Source: an uncultured Pelagibacteraceae bacterium
Lineage (GTDB): Bacteria > Pseudomonadota > Alphaproteobacteria > Pelagibacterales > Pelagibacteraceae
Length of the DNA: 38,571 nucleotides
Assembly: GCA_902624465.1 (NCBI GenBank)
Contig: CACNXP010000007.1
Coordinates: forward strand, 1-38,571
Direction of reading: 5' to 3'
Shown in pieces: positions 25,361 to 33,533 of the stretch. Positions within the stretch are counted from its first letter, which is position 1. Every line of letters starts with the position of its first letter. Under the pieces are notes generated by a model that saw only the letters and a list, made by a program, of their open reading frames with translations, searched no databases and had not been told where the DNA came from. Made by a program: the position numbers and the translations under genes.

Positions 25361-26269
25361 TTAGTTAAATTCTTTTTGAAAATTATATTTTTTTCCTGCT
25401 AGTTTTGCCTTATATATCTGACTTTGCCTCATTCTAAAACGAGATTTTTGGTTTTTTGAGAGTTTATCAAAACAATTTGGACAAGTAACACCCTCCTCAT
25501 ATCTTTTAGATTTTTTATCTTTTGTTGAAATTGGTTGTCTACACCCACCGCAAATCGAATAGGTTCCTTGTACTAATCCATGTTTTAGACTTACTCTATT
25601 ATCAAATACAAAACACTCACCTTGCCATAAACTGTTTTTTTGTTTAATTCTTTTTAAGTAATTCAAAATCCCACCCTTTAATTGATAAATATTTTTAAAA
25701 CCTTTTTTTTCTAAAAATACAGAAGCTTTTTCACACCTAATTCCACCAGTGCAAAACATTGCTATTGGCTGATCTTTTTTTAACTTTTTTAAGTATTTTG
25801 GGAAATCTCTAAAGTTGTCTATATTTGGATTTACCGATTTTTTAAAAGAACCAACTTTATGCTCAAAAGGTTTTCTTGCATCTAATAAAAAAGTTTTCTT
25901 ATTTTTTATTAATTCATTCCATTTCGTTGGTTCAACATGAGTATTCTTTTTTTTAATTTTATTTGAGATTTTAAGATCCATTGGAACGACTTCTTTTTTA
26001 ATTTTCACTTTAGATTTGTGGAAAGGTTTAAATTTACTTTTTGAATTATTAAAACTATCAAATTCTTTAATATTAAAAATTTTTTTTAATTTAATAATTG
26101 CAGCCTTAATATCTTTATTTTTCCCAGATATAGATCCATTTAAACCCTCTTTTGATATAATAATTGATCCATATATGTTTTTATTAACTAAAAAATTATT
26201 CAATATTTTTTGATACTTTTTTAAATTATTTATTTTTTGAAATTTATAAAATCCAAATACAGCGAACAT
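25361..26269 (-). CDS. trhO: TrhO, tRNA uridine-34 5-hydroxylase (rhodanese-family, UPF0176)
   Basis: Oxygen-dependent tRNA hydroxylase that makes 5-hydroxyuridine at wobble position 34 (YceA/TrhO family). The 302 residues have an N-terminal ferredoxin-like domain (FYKFQKINNLKKYQKIL, SKEGLNGSISG), a rhodanese domain with the cysteine loop MFCTGGIRCEK (Cys173 and Cys179), and a C-terminal cysteine-rich zinc-ribbon-like tail (ICGGCRQP, VTCPNC). The protein is very lysine-rich, as is usual in this AT-rich genome. Start and stop are tight: one-base overlap with the O-methyltransferase gene upstream. Confidence 0.93.
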   Translation of the reverse strand: MFAVFGFYKFQKINNLKKYQKILNNFLVNKNIYGSIIISKEGLNGSISGKNKDIKAAIIKLKKIFNIKEFDSFNNSKSKFKPFHKSKVKIKKEVVPMDLKISNKIKKKNTHVEPTKWNELIKNKKTFLLDARKPFEHKVGSFKKSVNPNIDNFRDFPKYLKKLKKDQPIAMFCTGGIRCEKASVFLEKKGFKNIYQLKGGILNYLKRIKQKNSLWQGECFVFDNRVSLKHGLVQGTYSICGGCRQPISTKDKKSKRYEEGVTCPNCFDKLSKNQKSRFRMRQSQIYKAKLAGKKYNFQKEFN

Positions 26270-26919
26270 TAAATCTTCCTACAGACAGTCATTCCATCTC
26301 CAAAAGGCACCATGACCTTTTCAATTCTTTTGTCCTTTGAAATAAAATGATTTAAATCTCTAATACTTTTCGTATATTTGTCATTTATATCTTTATTAAC
26401 AACTTCTCCATGCCATAAAACATTATCGATTATTACTAAACCCTCTTTATTCAATAGATCTAGTGAAATTTCATAATATTTTTGGTAATTCATTTTATCA
26501 GCATCAATAAAAACTAAATCAAATTTTTCATTTCTAATACTCATCAAGCTTTCTAAAGCTGGTTTAATTATTGTTTTAATTTTGTGATTTTGATTAGCTT
26601 TTTTAAAAAAATTTTGAGCAATTTTATTTGTTTCTTCATTTTTATCTAAAGCAATTATACTACCTTCATCTGGTAATGCTAAAGCCATAGACAACGTACT
26701 TAAACCTGTAAAAGTTCCTATCTCTAAGACTTTTGAAATTTTGGAGATCTTAATAATCAAATGTAAAAATTGACATTGGGAAATAGATATCTGCATTCTT
26801 TTAATATCACCAAGTGATAAATTATAGTCTATTATTTCTTTTTGAATTGGATGTAATTTCAGACCATTCTTGAGGATGTAATCTTGTAAATGTTTTGTGA
26901 TATTAAGGTCTGAACCCAT
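26269..26919 (-). CDS. Class I SAM-dependent O-methyltransferase (catechol/caffeoyl-CoA OMT family)
   Basis: A 216-residue soluble methyltransferase. The SAM motif VLEIGTFTGLSTLSMA at about residues 80-95 is followed by the acidic ribose contact in IIALDKNEE. The metal-binding segment is FDLVFIDADKMNYQKYY and then VIIDNVLWHGEVV, the divalent-cation site of PF01596-type O-methyltransferases. Some relatives (TrmR-type) methylate 5-hydroxyuridine-34 of tRNA to 5-methoxyuridine. Since trhO, which makes 5-hydroxyuridine, is the very next gene with a one-base overlap, that activity is an attractive guess here. The family is sure; the tRNA substrate is inferred from context. Confidence 0.85.
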   Translation of the reverse strand: MGSDLNITKHLQDYILKNGLKLHPIQKEIIDYNLSLGDIKRMQISISQCQFLHLIIKISKISKVLEIGTFTGLSTLSMALALPDEGSIIALDKNEETNKIAQNFFKKANQNHKIKTIIKPALESLMSIRNEKFDLVFIDADKMNYQKYYEISLDLLNKEGLVIIDNVLWHGEVVNKDINDKYTKSIRDLNHFISKDKRIEKVMVPFGDGMTVCRKI

Positions 26920-26923
26920 AACC

Positions 26924-28399
26924 TTATAATTTTTTCTTCAGGATCTCATTGATTAATTGAGGATTAGCTTTTCCACCAGATGCTTTCATTGCTTGACCAA
27001 CAAAAAAACCAAATAATTTTTCTTTACCTTGTTTATATTCAATAGCTTTTTCTCTGTTATCATTAATTATTTTATCAATTAAAGCCTCTAATGCCTTTGG
27101 ATCACTTTGTTGCTTTAATCCTTTTTCCTCAACAATTTTTTGTGGATCTTTATCTCCATCAATCATTAATTCAAAAACAGTTTTTGCTATTTTTCCAGAA
27201 ATAGTTCCATTCTTAATTAGATTTATCAATATGGCGAAGTTCTTGGCACTCACCGGACTTTGAGAAATTTCTAAACCTTTGCTATTTAAAACAGCAAATA
27301 GTTCTCCTGTAATCCAATTGACTGCTAACTTAATATCTTTGTTCTTGCCCATTTTAGCTACAACTTCTTCAAAGTATTTTGCAGTATAAATATCAGACAC
27401 TAAAATATTGGCTTCATAAGGAGACAATTTAAACTCTTCAATAAATCTTTTCTTTTTGTCATCTGGAAGCTCTGGAATATCATTTTTAAGTTCTTCAATA
27501 AATTTTTCTGATACCTCCAAAGGTAATAAATCAGGGTCAGGAAAATATCTGTAATCATGAGCATCTTCTTTTGATCTCATTGATCTTGTCTCATTTTTCT
27601 TCGTATCAAAAAGTCTTGTTTCTTGATCAATAGTTTTGCCCTCTTCTATTAAATCAACTTGCCGATTAGCCTCATATTCTATTGCCATTTGCATAAACTT
27701 AATTGAATTAACATTTTTAATTTCACATCGAGTGCCAAATTCTTTTGACCCTTTAGATCTTACAGAAACATTCACATCCGCTCTTAAAGAGCCTTCTTGC
27801 ATATTTCCGTCACAAGTTCCTAGGTACCTCATTATAGATCGTAATTTTTTAATATAAGCATTAACCTCATCTGGAGATCTTAGATCAGGCTTGCTCACTA
27901 TTTCCATTAAAGCTACCCCTGATCTGTTTAAATCTACAAAAGTATTTTGTGGGTCAAGATCATGAATACTTTTTCCAGCATCTTGTTCTAGATGTAATCT
28001 TTCTATACCTACTTCTTTTTGACCATTAGGCATATCTAAAATAACTTTGCCCTCACCTACTATTGGATCTTTAAATTGTGATATTTGATATCCTTGAGGT
28101 AAATCAGCATAAAAATAATTTTTTCTATCAAATACAGAGCGTTTATTAATTTTTGCATTAAGACCAATACCAGTTTTAATAGCTTGTTTAATACAAAATT
28201 CATTTATTACAGGTAGCATTCCTGGAAATGCAGCGTCAACTAAACTTACTTGTGTATTTGGTTCGGCGCCAAATTTAGTTGATGAAGAAGAAAATAGCTT
28301 TGACTTAGATAATACTTGAGCATGTACCTCTAATCCGATTACAACTTCATATTGATTATCTTTCCGATTAATCAAATATTCTGCGTTTTTCTCGTTCAC
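26924..28399 (-). CDS. gatB: GatB, aspartyl/glutamyl-tRNA amidotransferase subunit B
   Basis: Subunit of GatCAB, which converts Glu-tRNA(Gln) and/or Asp-tRNA(Asn) to the amidated forms; GatB holds the ATP-dependent kinase site and binds tRNA. The 491 residues begin with [21 protein letters not shown], contain the signature [14 protein letters not shown], and end with the YqeY-like tail domain ([27 protein letters not shown]). All parts of the normal length are present. It overlaps gatA by four bases and is the third gene of gatC-gatA-gatB. Confidence 0.97.
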   Translation of the reverse strand: MNEKNAEYLINRKDNQYEVVIGLEVHAQVLSKSKLFSSSSTKFGAEPNTQVSLVDAAFPGMLPVINEFCIKQAIKTGIGLNAKINKRSVFDRKNYFYADLPQGYQISQFKDPIVGEGKVILDMPNGQKEVGIERLHLEQDAGKSIHDLDPQNTFVDLNRSGVALMEIVSKPDLRSPDEVNAYIKKLRSIMRYLGTCDGNMQEGSLRADVNVSVRSKGSKEFGTRCEIKNVNSIKFMQMAIEYEANRQVDLIEEGKTIDQETRLFDTKKNETRSMRSKEDAHDYRYFPDPDLLPLEVSEKFIEELKNDIPELPDDKKKRFIEEFKLSPYEANILVSDIYTAKYFEEVVAKMGKNKDIKLAVNWITGELFAVLNSKGLEISQSPVSAKNFAILINLIKNGTISGKIAKTVFELMIDGDKDPQKIVEEKGLKQQSDPKALEALIDKIINDNREKAIEYKQGKEKLFGFFVGQAMKASGGKANPQLINEILKKKL

Positions 28400-29853
28400 T
28401 TAATCCACCAATCAGTAATTTTGTTTTTAAAATCTATTTTCTCCTCCATAGCAAAAGCAATATTCAATATATTTTGTTCATCAAAGGCTTTACCGATAAT
28501 TTGTAAACCCAGAGGATAACCTTTAGTATCGTGTCCTGCAGGAATTGATATACCAGGCAGGCCTGCCAAATTAACTGGTACTGTAAATATATCATTTAAA
28601 TACATTGAAACTGGATCATTTGTTTTTTCCCCTATTTTAAAAGCTGAGCTTGGCGTTGATGGAGTTAAAATTGCATCAACTTTCTTATATACCTCATCAA
28701 AATCATTTTTGATTAGTTTTCTCACTTTTTGAGCTTTAAGATAGTATGCATCATAATAACCAGATGATAATACATAAGTTCCAATCATAATTCTTCTTTG
28801 AACTTCTGCACCAAAACCTTCAGATCTAGTTTTTTCATACATATCAATTAAATTTTCACCTTTGGCTCTGTATCCATACTTTACACCATCATATCTTGCT
28901 AAATTAGAAGATGCCTCTGCTGGAGCAACAATATAATACGTTGGTAAAGCATAACTTGTATGTGGAAGTGATATGTCGATTGGTTCAGCACCACAATCTT
29001 TTACGTATTGAATACCTTTTTGCCAAAGATCCTCAATTTCTTGAGGCATACCATCAACTCTGTATTCTTTTGGAATTCCAATTTTTTTTCCTTTTATATT
29101 TTTTGTAAGTTCTTTGCTATAATGATTTCTTTTAAAATTAATTGAAGTAGAATCTTTTGGATCATATGTACTGATTACTTCTTGCAATAAAGCGCAATCT
29201 TTTACATTTTGGGCCATTGGTCCTGCTTGATCTAATGAGGAAGCGAAAGCAACTATCCCATATCGCGAGCAACTTCCGTATGTTGGTTTTAAACCTACAA
29301 TTCCAGTAAATGAAGCTGGTTGTCTAATTGATCCTCCAGTATCAGTACCAATTGTGATTGGAGTTAATTGTCCAGCAACTGCTGATGCTGAACCACCTGA
29401 TGAACCACCGGGTACTAAATTCTTATCAATAGGATTTTGTACGTTTCCAAAATGACTTGTCTCATTAGATGAACCCATTGCAAACTCATCACAATTTAAT
29501 TTACCCAGAAGTACTGCACCTTCATTCCAAATATTTTCAGTAACTGTAGACTCATAAGTTGGTATAAAATTATTCAAAATTTTACTACCAGCAGTTGTTT
29601 TAACATTTTTTGTGCAGAATAGATCTTTAACTGCCATAGGTATACCAGGTAATTTTAAATCTAAATTTGGGTTCTGATCAAACTTTTTTGCTTTATCTAA
29701 AGCCGATGTAAAATCTTCTGTAATATAAGCATTTAACTCACTAGACTTTTCAGACCTTTGAATAAATGCTTTGGTTACATCTGTTGAAGAAAGTTTCTTA
29801 TTTTTAATATTCTCTACTAATTCTGTTAAAGATTGTTTTGTAATATCTGACAT
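28396..29853 (-). CDS. gatA: GatA, glutamyl-tRNA amidotransferase subunit A (amidase)
   Basis: Glutaminase subunit of GatCAB that supplies ammonia to GatB. The amidase catalytic triad is intact: Lys76 in IPMAVKDLF, Ser151 in [10 protein letters not shown] and Ser175 in [12 protein letters not shown], matching the Lys-cisSer-Ser set with the same spacing as characterised GatA. Length 485 residues is standard. It sits between gatC (one-base overlap) and gatB (four-base overlap). Confidence 0.97.
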   Translation of the reverse strand: MSDITKQSLTELVENIKNKKLSSTDVTKAFIQRSEKSSELNAYITEDFTSALDKAKKFDQNPNLDLKLPGIPMAVKDLFCTKNVKTTAGSKILNNFIPTYESTVTENIWNEGAVLLGKLNCDEFAMGSSNETSHFGNVQNPIDKNLVPGGSSGGSASAVAGQLTPITIGTDTGGSIRQPASFTGIVGLKPTYGSCSRYGIVAFASSLDQAGPMAQNVKDCALLQEVISTYDPKDSTSINFKRNHYSKELTKNIKGKKIGIPKEYRVDGMPQEIEDLWQKGIQYVKDCGAEPIDISLPHTSYALPTYYIVAPAEASSNLARYDGVKYGYRAKGENLIDMYEKTRSEGFGAEVQRRIMIGTYVLSSGYYDAYYLKAQKVRKLIKNDFDEVYKKVDAILTPSTPSSAFKIGEKTNDPVSMYLNDIFTVPVNLAGLPGISIPAGHDTKGYPLGLQIIGKAFDEQNILNIAFAMEEKIDFKNKITDWWIK

Positions 29854-30140
29854 TATTCAATTACCTTGGGAACAACAAAGTAATCCTCATTATCTTCAGG
29901 AGAATTTTTAATTATTTGTTCTCTAATATTTTTACTTTTAATCTCATCAGATCTGAATTTTAAAGTTGTTTCTGCTATTGATGTTAATGGTTTTACATCA
30001 TCTGTTTTTAATTCATTGAGCTTTTCAATAAATTCAAAAATTGAATTCATATCATCAGCTAATTTTTCTGCTCTTTTTTCATCAACAGAAATTCTTGATA
30101 ATTTAGATATGTGTTTTATTGTTTTAAGATCTATACTCAT
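29853..30140 (-). CDS. gatC: GatC, glutamyl-tRNA amidotransferase subunit C
   Basis: Small subunit that clamps GatA and GatB together. The 95 residues have the family pattern IKHISKLSRISVDEKRAEKLADDMNSIFEFIEKLNELKTDDVKPLTS and the C-terminal FVVPKVIE. It is the first gene of a minus-strand run that continues through gatA, gatB, the O-methyltransferase, trhO, the MATE exporter and the nuclease. The promoter must lie in the 50-bp gap shared with divergent ruvX. Confidence 0.95.
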   Translation of the reverse strand: MSIDLKTIKHISKLSRISVDEKRAEKLADDMNSIFEFIEKLNELKTDDVKPLTSIAETTLKFRSDEIKSKNIREQIIKNSPEDNEDYFVVPKVIE

Positions 30141-30190
30141 ATGCTATTTAGGTATGACGCAAACTATCATTTAAGTTAAAAATATACAAT
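30141..30190. promoter_or_regulatory. Divergent promoter region between gatC and ruvX
   Basis: This 50-bp AT-rich spacer separates two divergent multi-gene runs, so it must contain promoters for both. TATACAAT just before the ruvX ATG (about 30182-30189) resembles a -10 box but is so close to the start codon that it would give a nearly leaderless mRNA. No palindrome or Shine-Dalgarno is evident. Confidence 0.3.
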
Positions 30191-30646
30191 ATGATCACGT
30201 TAGAGGAATTCAAAAAAAATCACTTAGATAAGTGCAGATTGATAGGCTTAGACCTTGGTTCAAAACGAATAGGAGTTTCAATTTGTGACGAAAAACAATT
30301 AATTGCCACACCATTTATAACTATAGAAAAAAAATCCTCTCAAAACCTTATAGATCAACTTAAATCAATAATCATCGAAAATAACATAAAGGGAATCATA
30401 ATTGGAAACCCCTTAAATATGGATGGTTCTTCTGGCAAATCTTCTCAATCAGTAAAAGATGTTTCTACTTATATTGAAAAGAACATCGATATTCCAATTT
30501 GTTTATGGGATGAGAGACTATCAACTGTTGGTGCATTTAATCTTTCCAGTCAATTAGATGTTAATGTGAGTAAAAGAGAAAAAAAAATTGATGAAAATGC
30601 TGCTGCTTTTATATTACAAGGAGCAATAGATTTTTTGAACAATTAA
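30191..30646 (+). CDS. ruvX: RuvX/YqgF, putative pre-16S rRNA nuclease (Holliday junction resolvase fold)
   Basis: RNase H-fold protein implicated in 16S rRNA 5' maturation. The 151 residues carry the three acidic motif regions of the family: IGLDLGSKRIGVSICD at the N-terminus, LWDERLSTVGA (Glu in DER), and KKIDENAAAFILQ near the C-terminus; the central IIIGNPLNMDGSSGKSSQSV is diagnostic. A short N-terminal extension of about 16 residues precedes the core. It leads the plus-strand run to ridA. Confidence 0.94.
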   Translation: MITLEEFKKNHLDKCRLIGLDLGSKRIGVSICDEKQLIATPFITIEKKSSQNLIDQLKSIIIENNIKGIIIGNPLNMDGSSGKSSQSVKDVSTYIEKNIDIPICLWDERLSTVGAFNLSSQLDVNVSKREKKIDENAAAFILQGAIDFLNN

Positions 30647-30688
30647 TACTTGCTATTATACAACTTTATAGCTATAGAGTTGGTTTTA

Positions 30689-31630
30689 ATGGCAATTAAA
30701 ACAAATAAAGCTATTAAAATTTCCCAAAAACATTTGTTAGGTATTCAAGATTTATCTATTAATGATGTTAATTTAATACTTGATGAAGCTCATAATTTTA
30801 TAAAAGTAAACCAAAGTAAAAATAAAAAAATTGATTCGCTAAGAGGAAAAACACAGATTAATTTATTTTTTGAGCCATCAACAAGAACGCAAAGTTCATT
30901 TGAATTAGCTGGAAAAAGACTTGGAGCTGACGTGATGTCAATGAACATAAGTAATTCAGCAATTAAAAAAGGTGAAACTCTTATTGATACAGCAATGACA
31001 CTAAATGCTATGCATCCTGATATTATTGTAATAAGACATCAAGACTCTGGAGCATGTAACCTACTTTCTCAAAAAGTTAATTGCGCGGTTTTAAATGCTG
31101 GAGATGGAAGAAGAGAACACCCTACTCAAGCTTTATTGGATGCTCTGACAATCATAAATCGAAAAAAAAGAATTGAAGGTTTAAGAATTGCCATCTGTGG
31201 AGATATTCTACATTCCAGAGTTGCAAGATCTAATATTTATTTACTGAATATGTTGGGAGCAGAAGTAAATATAATTGCTCCTACAAATTTGATGCCAAAA
31301 GAAATAGAAAAATTTGGTGTTAATATATTCACCGATATGAAAAAAGGATTAAAAGATTGTGATATTGTAATGATGTTAAGATTACAAAATGAAAGAATGA
31401 CGAGTTCTTATCTCTCATCTAACAGAGAGTATTATGAATATTATGGCCTTACCCCGGATAAATTAGAACATGCAAAAGCTGATGCATTAATCATGCACCC
31501 AGGTCCAATGAATAGAGGTATTGAGATAGATACAAATTTAGCTGATGATATCAATAAAAGCGTAATTAAAGAACAAGTAGAACTAGGAGTTGCAGTAAGA
31601 ATGGCCTGTTTAAAGATTTTTTGCACTTAA
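30689..31630 (+). CDS. pyrB: PyrB, aspartate carbamoyltransferase catalytic subunit
   Basis: Forms N-carbamoyl-aspartate, the second step of pyrimidine synthesis. The carbamoyl-phosphate motif [13 protein letters not shown], the HQDSGA region and MLRLQNERM are all present, and [12 protein letters not shown] at the C-terminus is typical. I place the start at the ATG at 30689 (313 residues). The frame is open back to a TTG at 30650, but that extension ([12 protein letters not shown]) has no counterpart in the family, where the conserved HLLGIQDLS block lies about 15 residues from the start. The stop abuts the next gene's ATG with no gap. No pyrI regulatory gene is adjacent. In bacteria with this order, the neighbouring dihydroorotase-like protein can form a complex with PyrB. 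Confidence 0.95.
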   Translation: MAIKTNKAIKISQKHLLGIQDLSINDVNLILDEAHNFIKVNQSKNKKIDSLRGKTQINLFFEPSTRTQSSFELAGKRLGADVMSMNISNSAIKKGETLIDTAMTLNAMHPDIIVIRHQDSGACNLLSQKVNCAVLNAGDGRREHPTQALLDALTIINRKKRIEGLRIAICGDILHSRVARSNIYLLNMLGAEVNIIAPTNLMPKEIEKFGVNIFTDMKKGLKDCDIVMMLRLQNERMTSSYLSSNREYYEYYGLTPDKLEHAKADALIMHPGPMNRGIEIDTNLADDINKSVIKEQVELGVAVRMACLKIFCT

Positions 31631-32917
31631 ATGAAAAAACAATATTTTATAAACGCTAATATAATTGACCCACACAATTCAATTAATGAAACAGGTGGCC
31701 TTATAATCTCTGAAGAGGGAAAGATAGAAGCAGTAGGAAAAAAGGTAAATACAAATAATCTTCCGTCAAGAGAAAAACCAATTGACTTAAAAGGAAAATA
31801 TATATTTCCAGGTTTAGTTGACATGAGAGTATTTGTAGGTGAACCAGGCTATGAATATAAAGAAAATTTTAGAACCTTAAGTAATGCTGCTTTAGCTGGT
31901 GGTGTAACTTCTGTGGTAACAATGCCAAATACTGATCCGATAATAGACAACGTATCTATAGTCGATTTTTTAAAAAGAAGAGGAAGAGATAAATCTCGAA
32001 TAAACATTTTTCCGTGTGCATCGCTTACAAAAAATATTGAAGGAACCAATATGACAGAATTTGGTCTTCTCCAAAGTAAAGGCATAATAGCATTTACTGA
32101 TGGCATTAAAACTATTCAAAATCCTAGATTAATGTCTCGGATAATGAATTCTGCAAAAGATATTGGCTGTTTAATAATGCAACATGCAGAAGATTATGAA
32201 CTTGCAAAAAATGGGATGATAAATTCAGGCATTATCGCGTCTAAATTAGGATTATCAGGTATTCCTGAGATCGCAGAAAGAATTTTGATTGAAAGAGATC
32301 TTACATTACTCGAAAAGGTAAAATGCAGATATCATATTTCTCAATTATCATCGCAGAAATCTATCGAGGTGATCAAACATAGAAAAGAAATCGTAAAATT
32401 CACATCCGGTGTTTCGATAAATAATCTCTCTTTAAATGAAAATGATATAGGTGATTTTAGAACTTTTTTAAAATTATCTCCACCTTTAAGGCGTGAGGAA
32501 GATAGAATTGCTCTAGTGGAGGGATTAAAGGATGGACTGATAGATGTGATAGTTTCAGATCACAAACCTGAAGATGAAGAGTCAAAGAGATTAACATTTT
32601 CTCAAGCTGCAACAGGTGCATCAGGTATAGAAACCCTATTATCTTTAAGCTTAGAGTTATATCATAATGGATCTTTAAAATTAGAAACATTAATTAAAGC
32701 GCTCACTTCAAATCCTGCAAAAATTCTCAAAATAGATAAAGGTAACCTATCCATTGGTAATGATGCAGATTTTTGTGTTGTAGATATAAGTAAACCATGG
32801 ATTGTAAAAAAAGAAAAATTAGTTTCAAAATCAAAAAATACCTCAATTGAAGACAAAAAACTCCAAGGTAAGGTCACGAATACATTTGTAAAAGGAAAAG
32901 AATTATTTAAGCTTTAG
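31631..32917 (+). CDS. Dihydroorotase homologue, probably non-catalytic (PyrC'/PyrX type)
   Basis: A 428-residue amidohydrolase-fold protein homologous to class I dihydroorotase: SVVTMPNTDPIIDN, KLGLSGIPEIAE, PPLRREEDRIALVEGLKDGLIDVIVSDHKP and a C-terminal beta-sandwich. The metal-binding set is broken. The usual HxH is Arg66-Val-Phe68 in GLVDMRVFVGEPG; the later His of the HIxH block is Gln238 (YHISQLSS); and a usual HH pair (TPHHL) is Asn264-Asn265. His185 (MQHAED) and Asp310 (VSDHKP) remain. Such pseudo-dihydroorotases beside pyrB are known in Pseudomonas, where they serve as structural partners of aspartate carbamoyltransferase. It directly abuts pyrB. An active pyrC elsewhere in the genome is expected. 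Confidence 0.88.
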   Translation: MKKQYFINANIIDPHNSINETGGLIISEEGKIEAVGKKVNTNNLPSREKPIDLKGKYIFPGLVDMRVFVGEPGYEYKENFRTLSNAALAGGVTSVVTMPNTDPIIDNVSIVDFLKRRGRDKSRINIFPCASLTKNIEGTNMTEFGLLQSKGIIAFTDGIKTIQNPRLMSRIMNSAKDIGCLIMQHAEDYELAKNGMINSGIIASKLGLSGIPEIAERILIERDLTLLEKVKCRYHISQLSSQKSIEVIKHRKEIVKFTSGVSINNLSLNENDIGDFRTFLKLSPPLRREEDRIALVEGLKDGLIDVIVSDHKPEDEESKRLTFSQAATGASGIETLLSLSLELYHNGSLKLETLIKALTSNPAKILKIDKGNLSIGNDADFCVVDISKPWIVKKEKLVSKSKNTSIEDKKLQGKVTNTFVKGKELFKL

Positions 32918-32918
32918 T

Positions 32919-33497
32919 ATGGATATTTTTTTGATAGGTATCATTTCCTACCTCTTGGGCTCGATACCTTTTGGATATATACTTACAAAGATATTTTTAA
33001 AAAAAGATATAAGAGAAATCGGATCTGGTAATATTGGGGCTACTAATGCTTTAAGAACTGGTAACAAAAGTATTGGTTATTTCACATTAGTATTAGATAT
33101 TTTAAAAGCAATTATTCCAGTGGTTTATGTTAAAATTTTCTACCAAGATTTTTTATATATTGCATCTTTATGTGCCTTTTTAGGTCATGTGTTTCCAATT
33201 TGGCTTAAGTTTAAAGGTGGTAAAGGTGTTGCTACCTATGTTGGTATTTTATTCGCTATAAATTTATATTTTGGAATTATATTTTCTATATGTTGGTTTA
33301 TAACTTTTTTTATTTCTAAATTTTCATCTCTATCATCTTTAATAGCTTCGATATCTATACCGATCTATCTATTAGTTTCTAGTCAGTTTAATCAGGCAAT
33401 TTTTTTTACAATCATGTTTATCTTGATTTTTTTTACTCACAGAGAAAATATTAAAAGATTGATAAATAAAGAAGAAACTAAGACAAAAATTTATTAA
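32919..33497 (+). CDS. plsY: PlsY, acyl-phosphate:glycerol-3-phosphate acyltransferase
   Basis: Membrane enzyme starting phospholipid synthesis by moving an acyl group from acyl-phosphate to glycerol 3-phosphate. The 192 residues form about five membrane segments with the conserved cytoplasmic motifs LLGSIPFGYILTK, GSGNIGATNALRTGN and KFKGGKGVAT; GHVFPIW is also present. It starts 1 bp after the pyrC' stop, and a 36-bp gap precedes topA. In many alphaproteobacteria dprA lies between plsY and topA; it is absent here. Confidence 0.96.
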   Translation: MDIFLIGIISYLLGSIPFGYILTKIFLKKDIREIGSGNIGATNALRTGNKSIGYFTLVLDILKAIIPVVYVKIFYQDFLYIASLCAFLGHVFPIWLKFKGGKGVATYVGILFAINLYFGIIFSICWFITFFISKFSSLSSLIASISIPIYLLVSSQFNQAIFFTIMFILIFFTHRENIKRLINKEETKTKIY

Positions 33498-33533
33498 ATT
33501 GACTATCTAAGGCTTTTGGGTAGTTTGTAGTTT

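Noticed and set aside
30650-30688. Upstream TTG start extending PyrB by 13 residues
   Set aside because: The extension has no family counterpart, while the ATG at 30689 places the conserved HLLGIQDLS block at the normal distance from the start.
31631-32917. Calling the gene an active dihydroorotase (pyrC)
   Set aside because: The HxH metal motif and later histidines are substituted, so naming it as the active enzyme is not supported by the residues.
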